11,309 bases of DNA, taken from the NCBI GenBank assembly GCA_036655715.1, contig JAVVPO010000080.1, forward strand, positions 1 to 11,309, given 5' to 3'. The translations under genes were made by a program, and so were the position numbers. Each line of letters begins with the position of its first letter. Within the stretch, counting starts at the first letter, position 1. The DNA comes from JAVVPO01 sp036655715 (GTDB lineage Bacteria > Bacillota > Clostridia > Lachnospirales > Cellulosilyticaceae). A model generated the notes under the pieces. That model had not been told where the DNA came from, made no database searches, and worked only from the letters and a program-made list of their open reading frames with translations. This document shows, piece by piece, positions 5,726-11,309 of this stretch.

Positions 5726-6625
5726 ATGAATAGAAAACATGGGTATGTCATTACAAACGGTTATATAAATAACCAAAAGTTTAATGAAGTCACACAGCTT
5801 TATATAGAAGCAGCAGATAAGCTAAATATAAAATTAGAGTCTATCACAACGGATGAGATAACTTATGGGATAGATAAAGGCGAGGTAAGTGTTAAAGGAT
5901 TTGATTATGAATTAGGGGATTTTATTATTTTCTTAGATAAGGATATTAGATTGGCAAAGACGTTGGAGAGTAAGGGGATTAGACTCTTTAATAGTTCAAG
6001 TGTTATAGAGGTGTGTGATGATAAATCAGCTACTTTCTTTGCTTTGGCAGGAGGTGGTATTGCTATGCCGAAAACAGTAGTGGCGCCGTTAGTATTTCCT
6101 AGAACTTATCAGGAAGAAGATGCTTTTATACAGCTTGTAGAAAAGGAATTAACCTATCCTTTCATTATAAAGGAGTCTTTTGGATCTTTTGGGGAACAGG
6201 TGTATATGGTTCATAATTTAGAGGAACTAAAGGCTAAGAGAAAAGAACTGGCTTATATGCCTCATATTTATCAAGAGTTTGTGACTAATAGCAGAGGCCG
6301 AGATGTAAGGGTGCATGTAGTAGGCGATAAGGTGGTTGCTAGTATGCTAAGAACGTCTAGTATAGATTTTAGGGCAAATATTAGTAGCGGGGGAAGTATG
6401 GAGCGGATAGAGTTGCCTCTAAGCTTTGAAACGTTAGCTAGAAAAAGTGCAAGATTAATAGGGGCTGATTTTGTAGGAGTGGATTTACTCTTTGGAGAAG
6501 GAGAAGAGCCTATTTTATGTGAGATTAATTCTAATGCACATATTAAAAATATATTAGAGTGTACAGGGGTTAATGTGGCGGATTATATTATGGCTTATAT
6601 CCAAAAGGAGGTTTATGATGTATAA
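5726..6625 (+). CDS. ATP-grasp ligase, RimK/LysX-like (first of tandem pair)
   Basis: Predicted ATP-dependent carboxylate-amine/thiol ligase, forming an acyl-phosphate and then a peptide-type bond; substrates unknown. It has 299 residues. The N-terminal pre-ATP-grasp domain (1-95) precedes the ATP-binding core: PFIIKESFGSFGEQVY (145-160), with K149 and a glycine-rich loop, and GRDVRVHVVGDKVVASMLR (191-209). DFRANISSGG (214-223) follows, then the metal ligands D253 (GVD) and E266-I-N268. These key residues are all present, so it should be catalytically competent. The DFRxNxxxGG and ExN motifs are those of RimK-type alpha-L-glutamate ligases. Start: the ATG at 5726 follows AGGAAG; a nearby ATG at 5722 hits a stop at once. 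Its 3' end overlaps the second ATP-grasp gene by 8 nt, so the two are co-translated. Confidence 0.88.
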   Translation: MNRKHGYVITNGYINNQKFNEVTQLYIEAADKLNIKLESITTDEITYGIDKGEVSVKGFDYELGDFIIFLDKDIRLAKTLESKGIRLFNSSSVIEVCDDKSATFFALAGGGIAMPKTVVAPLVFPRTYQEEDAFIQLVEKELTYPFIIKESFGSFGEQVYMVHNLEELKAKRKELAYMPHIYQEFVTNSRGRDVRVHVVGDKVVASMLRTSSIDFRANISSGGSMERIELPLSFETLARKSARLIGADFVGVDLLFGEGEEPILCEINSNAHIKNILECTGVNVADYIMAYIQKEVYDV

Positions 6626-7484
6626 GGGATGGCTGATTTATAATGAAGAGGATTACAAGAAGAATGAGGTCTATGCTAAGATGCTTATGGACTATGGCAA
6701 GGAAAATGAATTAGATATAGAGCTTATATTAAGGGAAGATTTGATTTTAGGGGTAGATGGGGTAGAACTAGTTATTGATAAGCAAGGAGAAAGAATGAAA
6801 TCTCCACATTTTGCCATTAATAGAAGCCGTGATAGCCAGCTAGCCAAACAACTAGAATATATGAAGTGCAAGGTATTTAATTCAAGTCAGGTAACAGAGA
6901 TTGCCAATGATAAGGGTATTACCCATCAGTTTATCAACCGTTTAGGGATTACATCAGTACCTACACTGTTTTATAACAAGACCTATATGGACCTAGCCAG
7001 GTGCATTAAAGCGTATCCTGTGGTGATTAAAAGTGTAGGTGGTCATGGCGGCGAAGAAGTTTATAAGGTCAACAACATAGAAGAAGCCCAAAGTGCTATA
7101 GATAAGATAAAATCAGATAAATTACTTGTTCAAAAACTATGTAATAGGGTGGGCGTAGATGTTAGGGTATTTGTCATAGGAAATGAGATTATAGGAGCTA
7201 TTAAACGTAGCTCGGAAGAAGACTTTAGATCTAATTACTCTTTAGGTGGAAAGGCGAGTCCTTATGCACTAAACCAAGAAGAAATGAAAAGGGTATATAG
7301 GATTTTGGAGCATTTAGCTTGTGATTTTGTAGGGATAGATTTTATGATTGATGCAGAGGGTAACTTTGTCTTTAATGAGATTGAAGATGCAGTGGGGAGC
7401 AGGACCTTGTATCAATATACAGAAGTCGATAGTGCTAGCTTGTATATCCAGCATATTAAAAAGGAGTACCTCAAATGCATTTGA
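6618..7484 (+). CDS. ATP-grasp ligase, RimK/LysX-like with variant metal motif (second of pair)
   Basis: A 288-residue paralogue of the gene before it, with matching domain order. Visible: PVVIKSVGGHGGEEVY (134-149), with K138 and the glycine loop, VDVRVFVIGNEIIGAIKR (180-197), DFRSNYSLGG (202-211), and the metal ligand D241 (GID). Where the first protein and RimK have ExN, this one reads N253-E-I-E-D257, so the conserved Asn is replaced by Glu followed by Asp. It may bind metal differently, use another substrate, or act as a partner subunit. Start choice: AAGGAGG (6605-6611) lies six bases before the ATG at 6618; the longer frame from 6573 has no suitable site and would overlap the upstream gene further. 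Its last eight codons and stop lie inside a 40-nt palindromic terminator. Confidence 0.87.
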   Translation: MYKGWLIYNEEDYKKNEVYAKMLMDYGKENELDIELILREDLILGVDGVELVIDKQGERMKSPHFAINRSRDSQLAKQLEYMKCKVFNSSQVTEIANDKGITHQFINRLGITSVPTLFYNKTYMDLARCIKAYPVVIKSVGGHGGEEVYKVNNIEEAQSAIDKIKSDKLLVQKLCNRVGVDVRVFVIGNEIIGAIKRSSEEDFRSNYSLGGKASPYALNQEEMKRVYRILEHLACDFVGIDFMIDAEGNFVFNEIEDAVGSRTLYQYTEVDSASLYIQHIKKEYLKCI

Positions 7485-7497
7485 GGTACTCCTTTTT
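7458..7497. terminator. Perfect 40-nt palindrome, bidirectional terminator between convergent genes
   Basis: Bases 7458-7477 are the exact reverse complement of 7478-7497: a 20-bp self-complementary arm with no mismatch. Both ends are T5 on their respective strands. It lies between the second ATP-grasp gene (plus) and the ArsR gene (minus), whose stop is at 7505, and can end both transcripts. The left arm starts exactly at codon 281 of the ATP-grasp gene, and the TGA stop (7482-7484) is inside the right arm. Confidence 0.92.
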
Positions 7498-7504
7498 GAA
7501 GAAG

Positions 7505-7864
7505 TTATTCTTTAGTATGTTCTAGGCCTTGGTCAAATATATGTGCAATATGAGAATCGGCTAAAGAGTAGTAAACCACTTTGCCATCTTTTCTAGATTT
7601 AACTAAGTTAGCAGCTTTGAAGGTGCGGAGCTGATGTGAAATAGCTGAATGCGTCATATTAAGTGTGACAGCTAGGTCACAAACGCACATTTCTGATACA
7701 AAAAGAGCACTTAAAATCCTAATACGAGTAGGGTCAGCAAATACTTTGAAAAAATTGGCTAACTCAGAAGCTGTTAGGTCGTCTAATAACTGAGGTAAAA
7801 CAGTGGCAACAATGTCTTCGTGAATAGCGTGACATGTACATATATCTATCGGTTTGTTATCCAA
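7505..7864 (-). CDS. CadC/SmtB-type ArsR-family metal-sensing repressor
   Basis: Cytosolic winged-HTH repressor of the ArsR/SmtB family, 119 residues, expected to leave its operator on binding metal. The wHTH core runs from about 33 to 100: LANFFKVFADPTRIRILSAL (35-54), the alpha-3 segment SEMCVCDLA, recognition helix THSAISHQLRTFKAANLV, and wing KSRKDGKVVYYSL. Both classical sensing sites are present. The alpha-3N site has C9 and C11 plus C60 and C62, as in Cd/Pb/Zn sensors of the CadC type. The alpha-5 site has D103, H105, H116 and E119, with the same spacing as SmtB and CadC. The start is a TTG at 7864, six bases after AGGAGG; no ATG is available. It appears monocistronic, with no efflux ATPase or metallothionein beside it. 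A dyad in its leader suggests autoregulation. Confidence 0.92.
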   Translation of the reverse strand: MDNKPIDICTCHAIHEDIVATVLPQLLDDLTASELANFFKVFADPTRIRILSALFVSEMCVCDLAVTLNMTHSAISHQLRTFKAANLVKSRKDGKVVYYSLADSHIAHIFDQGLEHTKE

Positions 7865-7880
7865 AATAAACCCTCCTGTC

Positions 7881-7902
7881 TAAGTAGTAATGTCTCTACT
7901 TA
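7881..7902. promoter_or_regulatory. Dyad operator in the arsR leader
   Basis: TAAGTAG (7881-7887) and CTACTTA (7896-7902) form a perfect 7-bp inverted repeat with an 8-bp centre. It sits between the promoter and the ribosome site of the ArsR gene. Family repressors usually bind such imperfect palindromes over their own promoters; binding here is inferred. Confidence 0.6.
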
Positions 7903-7907
7903 ATAGG

Positions 7908-7934
7908 GTAATATAGGCTATAGAAACTTGTCAA
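7908..7934 (-). promoter_or_regulatory. Promoter of the arsR-like gene
   Basis: On the minus strand a perfect TTGACA (7934-7929) is followed after 15 bp by TATTAC (7913-7908). An alternative TATATT (7915-7910) is too close at 13 bp. The -35 is strong and the -10 uncertain. The dyad operator begins a few bases downstream. Confidence 0.45.
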
Positions 7935-8000
7935 GGGAAATGAAAATAAAGCGTAAAAAGTTAAACGACGAAAAAAGTCAAAAAATATCTAAAATAAAGA

Positions 8001-8028
8001 TTGATTACCTCTTGAGATTAGTTATACT
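8001..8028 (+). promoter_or_regulatory. Sigma-A-type promoter for the small protein/TPR operon
   Basis: TTGATT (8001-8006), a 16-bp spacer and TATACT (8023-8028). A second, overlapping pair TTGAGA (8012-8017) and TAGAAT (8034-8039) also has a 16-bp spacer. Either would give a leader of roughly 15-30 nt ahead of the ATG at 8062. Confidence 0.55.
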
Positions 8029-8061
8029 ATAAATAGAATAGATTAAATATAGGGGGGAATT

Positions 8062-8199
8062 ATGATTAATTTAAAAGAAGAATTAATAAATTATAAGCCA
8101 TTATTAGAAATTGGTGGTATTGAAGAAGAGATAGAAAAAGAAGAAATAGAGGATATGATAGATATCATTATTAAACACATCAAATCACTTAAGGAATAG
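8062..8199 (+). CDS. 45-residue acidic small protein
   Basis: A short open frame of 45 codons with an unusually strong ribosome site (A followed by six Gs, 8051-8057), a promoter close upstream, and only 10 nt to the next gene. The product is helical in character and very acidic: residues 21-31 are almost entirely Glu with a few Ile and Lys. It starts MINLKEELINYKPLLEI and ends DIIIKHIKSLKE. There is no membrane segment, cysteine or recognisable domain. Codon use matches the neighbours, and the frame ends right before the TPR gene's own GGGGG site, so translation of the two is probably linked. I do not recognise a family. An adaptor or regulatory partner of the TPR membrane protein is the simplest guess from context. 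Confidence 0.65.
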   Translation: MINLKEELINYKPLLEIGGIEEEIEKEEIEDMIDIIIKHIKSLKE

Positions 8200-8209
8200 G
8201 GGGAAGTCT

Positions 8210-9601
8210 ATGCAGCTAGTATGTCCATACTGTAAGGGAGTGCAAGAGAGTACATATGTATGTCAACAATGCCATGAAAATATAAAATGGGTATATGATT
8301 TATACCAGAAAAGTGAACTGTATTATGCAAAAGGGCATGAGTGTGCAAATCTAAAACATTTAACAAAGGCAATAAAGTATTTAAGTAAAGCAGTAGATTT
8401 GAACAAGTATCACATAGACGCTAGAAACTTATTGGGCGTCGTGCAGCTTGAAGTGGGCAATACAGGCGAAGCGATAAAATGTTGGGTTTTAAGTAGTGCC
8501 CTATCTAAAGAAGGCAATAGAGCCTATGAGTACTTAGAGAAAATGCAAAAGCATCCTAAGAAATTAGAAAATTATAAAGAAGCGATTAATCTCTATAACC
8601 GTGCATTAAAGTATCTAGAAAAACACAATGAAGATATAGCCGTTATTAGGCTAAGAAAAGCTATTCATTTAAATCCTAAGTTCCTAGAAGCTAGAAATTT
8701 ACTTGCAGCTTGTTATATTAGTCAGAAACAATACACAAGGGCAATGGAGCAAATTAGCTATGTATTACAAGTAGATACTAGCAATTTGAAGGCGCTGAAG
8801 TATCTTAAAGAAGTTAAGTTAGAAGAGATAGATGAGTCGCAGGAACAACCTATTATTAATACCAAACAGATTAAGCAGCCACAACAAAAGAATCAGTATA
8901 GGCCTTACAAGGCAATTAATAAAGGCCATCTATTAGTGACAGCTATTTTATATTTTGCTATCGGGGGAGCGTGTATGTTAGGGGTGCAAATGGCCCTTGT
9001 TATGCCGAATAAGACAGCGTCGTTAAAATCAGAAATAAGGGGACTTACTGGAGACAAAGAGCAGTTAAAAAAACAGTTAGAGGTCTTACAGACCGAGTCA
9101 AGCGAAAGAATTCTAGCATTAGAAGAACAGTCTCAAAAACAGCAGCAGCATAATGAAGAGTTGCAAAAAACAAGTAATAAGTTGAAGCAACAACAAAAAC
9201 TGAGTATGGCTAGAAAAAGTTCGGATAATAGAGAATGGGACAAGGCTGCTGAGGAGCTTTATAATATATCAGTAGAAGCTTTAGAAGAAGAACAAAAAAT
9301 AGAATACAATAATCTTAAAGCAACGGTTTTTCCAAAAGCCGTGGATGAGTTATATAATAAAGGATATGGCCTTTATCAAGCCGGTAAAAATATAGAAGCT
9401 AAAACAGAGTTTGAAAAAGCTGTTTTATACTATCCAGAGGGTGAGAAATCTGGAAGAGCCCTTTACTATATGGGAGAAATAGAAGAAAAGAATGGAAATA
9501 TAGTAAAGGCTAAACAGTATTACGAGAGTGTTATCAGTGGATATCAGGGACAAAAAGCGTATTATTGGGCAGAAAATAGGTTAAAAGGCTTAGCTGAGTA
9601 G
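8210..9601 (+). CDS. Zinc-ribbon, TPR and coiled-coil membrane protein
   Basis: A 463-residue multidomain protein, probably a scaffold rather than an enzyme. N-terminal zinc ribbon: CPYC (C5, C8) and CQQC (C18, C21). TPR-like helical repeats follow at about 35-200; two segments, ARNLLGVVQLEVGNTGEAIK and ARNLLAACYISQKQYTRAME, start alike and mark equivalent repeats. After a Gln-rich linker comes one membrane helix at about 240-264, then a Gln/Glu/Lys-rich coiled coil (about 270-330). A C-terminal TPR block (about 377-460) has ALYYMGEIEEKNGNIVKAKQYYES in the style of tol-pal YbgF-type repeats. By the positive-inside rule the zinc ribbon and first TPRs are likely cytosolic and the coiled coil with last TPRs outside. 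It follows the 45-residue gene in one operon. The function is unknown; protein assembly at the membrane is plausible. Confidence 0.85.
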   Translation: MQLVCPYCKGVQESTYVCQQCHENIKWVYDLYQKSELYYAKGHECANLKHLTKAIKYLSKAVDLNKYHIDARNLLGVVQLEVGNTGEAIKCWVLSSALSKEGNRAYEYLEKMQKHPKKLENYKEAINLYNRALKYLEKHNEDIAVIRLRKAIHLNPKFLEARNLLAACYISQKQYTRAMEQISYVLQVDTSNLKALKYLKEVKLEEIDESQEQPIINTKQIKQPQQKNQYRPYKAINKGHLLVTAILYFAIGGACMLGVQMALVMPNKTASLKSEIRGLTGDKEQLKKQLEVLQTESSERILALEEQSQKQQQHNEELQKTSNKLKQQQKLSMARKSSDNREWDKAAEELYNISVEALEEEQKIEYNNLKATVFPKAVDELYNKGYGLYQAGKNIEAKTEFEKAVLYYPEGEKSGRALYYMGEIEEKNGNIVKAKQYYESVISGYQGQKAYYWAENRLKGLAE

Positions 9602-9624
9602 ATTCTTAGCTAAGTCTTTTTTTT
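9583..9624 (+). terminator. Intrinsic terminator overlapping the end of the TPR gene
   Basis: AAAAGGCTTAGCT (9583-9595) pairs with AGCTAAGTCTTTT (9608-9620), with one G-U pair and a 12-nt loop, and continues into a run of eight T (9617-9624). The gene's last codons form the left arm and the TAG stop (9599-9601) lies in the loop. It separates the TPR gene from the sporulation operon. Confidence 0.88.
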
Positions 9625-9665
9625 GAAAATTTACAATTCAGAATTAAAGTAAAAAGATGGAAAAT

Positions 9666-9696
9666 AATTGACAATAAATGTAAAATATAATATGCT
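9666..9696 (+). promoter_or_regulatory. spoIIA promoter region with Spo0A-box-like element
   Basis: TTGACA (9668-9673), 17 bp, TATGCT (9691-9696), inside a very A/T-rich stretch. On the minus strand 9666-9675 reads ATTGTCAATT, matching 8 of 10 positions of the Spo0A box TTTGTCRAAT, so regulator and polymerase sites would overlap. In Bacillus this operon uses sigma-H with Spo0A; I could not find a convincing sigma-H -10 (GAAT). The promoter class is therefore uncertain. Confidence 0.4.
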
Positions 9697-9734
9697 ATAT
9701 AATATGAGAACAAAAGATGAGGGAGAGATGAAGC

Positions 9735-10073
9735 ATGCAAATAGACTTTAATATGGAAGAATCTACATTATTAATCCAACTAAAGGGAGAGATAGATCAT
9801 CATACATCTGTAGAAATAAGAGAGGCGATAGATCGGGAATATCAAAAAAGAAGAGCAAAAAATATTCTATTTGATTTTGGACAGGTCCTATTTATGGATA
9901 GTTCAGGAATAGGTATGCTGATGGGAAGATATCGTAATATAGCTATTAGCGGTGGACAAGTTGGTTTACTTAATGTAAATAACAATATAGATAAGGTGCT
10001 TGCTATATCAGGAATCTATAAGCTGATGAAAGCTTATGAGAGCAAACAAGATGCCTTAACAAGTTTAGCATAA
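9735..10073 (+). CDS. spoIIAA: SpoIIAA, anti-anti-sigma factor (STAS domain)
   Basis: Antagonist of the anti-sigma factor SpoIIAB in the forespore. Unphosphorylated SpoIIAA binds SpoIIAB and frees SigF, and SpoIIAB inactivates it by serine phosphorylation. At 112 residues it is a single STAS domain of usual length. It opens with LKGEIDHHT (16-24), a pattern typical of SpoIIAA, and carries the phosphorylation-site motif FMDSSGIGMLMGRY (53-66). By alignment with Bacillus subtilis Ser58, the modified residue should be S56, just after D55. The ATG at 9735 follows a GAGGGAGAG site; the ATG seven bases earlier is out of frame and soon hits a stop. First gene of the three-gene spoIIA operon, 23 nt before spoIIAB. 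The context makes the identity firm. Confidence 0.95.
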   Translation: MQIDFNMEESTLLIQLKGEIDHHTSVEIREAIDREYQKRRAKNILFDFGQVLFMDSSGIGMLMGRYRNIAISGGQVGLLNVNNNIDKVLAISGIYKLMKAYESKQDALTSLA

Positions 10074-10096
10074 AAGATTCAGCGGGGGGATAAGAT

Positions 10097-10522
10097 ATGT
10101 CAAAGAAAAATAATATGCAAATTGAATTTGCAAGTAACTCATCGAATGAAGCGTTTGCAAGAGTAGCTGTATCAGCTTTTTTATCACAGCTAGATCCAAC
10201 TGTAGATGAGTTATATGATATAAAAATGGCGATTTCAGAAGCTGTAACAAATAGTATTATACATGGATATGCCGGTAGAGATGATAAAGTGGTTATCATC
10301 AAATGTAACTATGAAGATAGAACAGCCGTTATAGAAATCATAGACCATGGTAAAGGCATTGAGAACATAGATGAAGCAATGACTGCTTTATTTACAAGTT
10401 CAAATGATGAGGAAAGAGCAGGGTTAGGTTTTACAGTAATGCAATCTATAATGGACGAAGTTATTGTAACATCCGTGGTTAATGAAGGAACGACAGTTAA
10501 GTTTACTAAGACATTTTATTAA
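10097..10522 (+). CDS. spoIIAB: SpoIIAB, anti-sigma-F factor and serine kinase
   Basis: Binds SigF and holds it inactive, and phosphorylates SpoIIAA using ATP. It has 141 residues with the GHKL (Bergerat) ATPase fold. N box: SEAVTNSIIHGY (47-58), with E48 the catalytic base and N52 the metal ligand. G1 box: DHGKGI (83-88). G2 box: ERAGLGFTVM (106-115). C-terminal GTTVKFTK (131-138). Residues 19-40 (AFARVAVSAFLSQLDPTVDELY) closely follow the B. subtilis protein. All nucleotide-binding motifs are intact. The ribosome site is a run of six Gs, seven bases before the ATG. It sits between spoIIAA and sigF, as in other endospore formers, so the three products are made from one message. Confidence 0.96.
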   Translation: MSKKNNMQIEFASNSSNEAFARVAVSAFLSQLDPTVDELYDIKMAISEAVTNSIIHGYAGRDDKVVIIKCNYEDRTAVIEIIDHGKGIENIDEAMTALFTSSNDEERAGLGFTVMQSIMDEVIVTSVVNEGTTVKFTKTFY

Positions 10523-10526
10523 TTAA

Positions 10527-10552
10527 CCCACGTTACTACACAAGAAGGTGGG
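10527..10552 (+). promoter_or_regulatory. Possible hairpin masking the sigF ribosome site
   Basis: CCCAC (10527-10531) can pair with GTGGG (10548-10552), which is part of the sigF ribosome site AAGGTGGG. The stem is only 5 bp with a 16-nt loop, so it may be chance. If real, it would lower sigF translation relative to spoIIAB. Confidence 0.25.
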
Positions 10553-10557
10553 ATAAA

Positions 10558-11280
10558 ATGGATCATACGCTCAAATTAATTATAAAGGCGCAAGAAGGGG
10601 ATGAGCATGCTAGAGAAGTTCTCGTAGAAGAGAACATTGGACTAGTATGGAGTTTGGTCAAGAGGTTTGCAAATAGAGGCTATGAGATGGAGGATTTGTT
10701 CCAGATAGGTAGTATAGGATTACTAAAAAGTATAGAAAAATTTGACATGAGTTATAACGTAAAGTTTTCGACTTATGCAGTACCTATGATTGTAGGAGAG
10801 ATTAAACGTTTCTTAAGGGATGATGGCATGATTAAAGTAAGCCGTTCCCTTAAAGAAGTAGCTTATAAGGCAAGGCTTGTCAAAGAAAATCTGATGAGAG
10901 AGTTTGATAGAGAACCAACTATTAATGAAATAGCAGCAGGACTGGCGATGAATGTAGAAGATGTCGTAGAGGCGCTAGAAGCCAATACAGATATCGAATC
11001 CTTAAGTGCTGTTATCCATCAAGGGGATGGGAAACCTATTACGTTAGAAGATAAAATCGACCAATCGCCAGCACAGCAAAATAATATAATAGATAATATT
11101 GTTTTGTCACAGATGATAGAAGATTTATTGCCTTTAGAAAAAGAAATTATTGTTTATAGATATTTTGAAGATAGAACACAGACCGAGATTGCTCAGTTGC
11201 TAGGAATATCGCAGGTGCAAGTATCAAGAATAGAAAAGAGAATACTGAAGAAGATGAGAGGTATGTTAAATATCTCATAG
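10558..11280 (+). CDS. sigF: Sporulation sigma factor SigF (SpoIIAC)
   Basis: Forespore-specific RNA polymerase sigma factor of the sigma-70 family; it starts the compartmentalised programme after asymmetric division. It has 240 residues. Region 2 spans about 23-93: LVWSLVKRFANRGYEMEDLF, then IGLLKSIEKFD, FSTYAVPMIVGEIKRFLRDDG. Region 3 covers about 95-150 (VSRSLKEVAYKARLVKE onward). Region 4 ends with the helix-turn-helix TQTEIAQLLGISQVQVSRIE (207-226). RGYE, RDDG and SRSLKE follow SigF rather than SigG, and location after spoIIAB agrees. The ATG at 10558 has AAGGTGGG six to seven bases upstream, 35 nt after spoIIAB. The TAG stop lies just before the window end; what follows (often spoVA genes) is not visible. 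Confidence 0.95.
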   Translation: MDHTLKLIIKAQEGDEHAREVLVEENIGLVWSLVKRFANRGYEMEDLFQIGSIGLLKSIEKFDMSYNVKFSTYAVPMIVGEIKRFLRDDGMIKVSRSLKEVAYKARLVKENLMREFDREPTINEIAAGLAMNVEDVVEALEANTDIESLSAVIHQGDGKPITLEDKIDQSPAQQNNIIDNIVLSQMIEDLLPLEKEIIVYRYFEDRTQTEIAQLLGISQVQVSRIEKRILKKMRGMLNIS

Positions 11281-11309
11281 GGTTTAGTCGTAAGGGGCTA
11301 GATCCTTTT

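Noticed and set aside
6573..6617. Longer N-terminus for the second ATP-grasp gene
   Set aside because: The extra 15 residues overlap the upstream gene and lack a ribosome site, whereas AAGGAGG sits six bases before the ATG at 6618.
10003..10302. Minus-strand open frames over the spoIIAA/spoIIAB junction
   Set aside because: Antisense to two firmly identified sporulation genes, with no initiation signals.
11292..11309. AAGGG...TCCTTTT at the right edge as a sigF terminator
   Set aside because: The stem is about 5 bp and the sequence is cut by the window end, so it cannot be judged.
1..11309. Mobile elements, CRISPR arrays, tRNA/rRNA genes
   Set aside because: No transposase or integrase frames, no regularly spaced repeats, and no cloverleaf or rRNA-like sequence were seen on either strand.

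Overview
This AT-rich window looks like chromosomal DNA of an endospore-forming member of the Clostridia. The clearest evidence is a spoIIAA-spoIIAB-sigF operon at the right end. Strong AAGGAGG-type ribosome sites, low-GC codon use and short intrinsic terminators agree with this. A Lachnospirales/Cellulosilyticum-like host is a guess, not shown. There is no sign of phage, IS element, CRISPR or integrase, so this reads as a patchwork of small chromosomal operons.

Layout. (1) 1-1103, minus strand, runs off the left edge: a free-standing AlaX-type alanyl-tRNA editing protein, divergent from a GNAT acetyltransferase (1263-1796). (2) 1966-2703: a TruA-family tRNA pseudouridine synthase, then a 78-residue HTH-like protein (2790-3026) whose promoter spacer holds a perfect dyad; a strong terminator follows. 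(3) 3167-4607 and 4611-5546: an unlisted 54-residue single-pass membrane microprotein, a 28-bp-arm hairpin, then an HflK/HflC-like SPFH pair closed by a GC-rich terminator. (4) 5726-7484: two overlapping, mutually related RimK-like ATP-grasp ligases; the second has an altered metal-binding motif and its last codons lie inside a perfect 40-nt palindromic terminator. (5) 7505-7864, minus: a CadC/SmtB-type ArsR repressor with a TTG start, both classical metal sites, and a dyad operator in its own leader. (6) 8062-9601: a 45-residue acidic small protein and a zinc-ribbon/TPR/coiled-coil membrane protein. (7) 9735-11280: the sigma-F module, preceded by a TTGACA element overlapping a Spo0A-box-like sequence.

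How the parts work together. The sigma-F module is a known partner-switching circuit: SpoIIAB binds and phosphorylates, SpoIIAA antagonises, and SigF drives forespore transcription. HflK and HflC are expected to form a membrane SPFH complex that modulates FtsH. AlaX and TruA both serve tRNA quality or modification but are not co-transcribed. The least explained parts, and the best candidates for new biology, are the tandem ATP-grasp pair, the small membrane protein ahead of hflK, and the 45-residue protein paired with the TPR membrane protein. Three genes use starts that a naive longest-ORF call would miss or misplace (hflK, the second ATP-grasp and arsR). Two small genes (54 and 45 codons) are easily overlooked.
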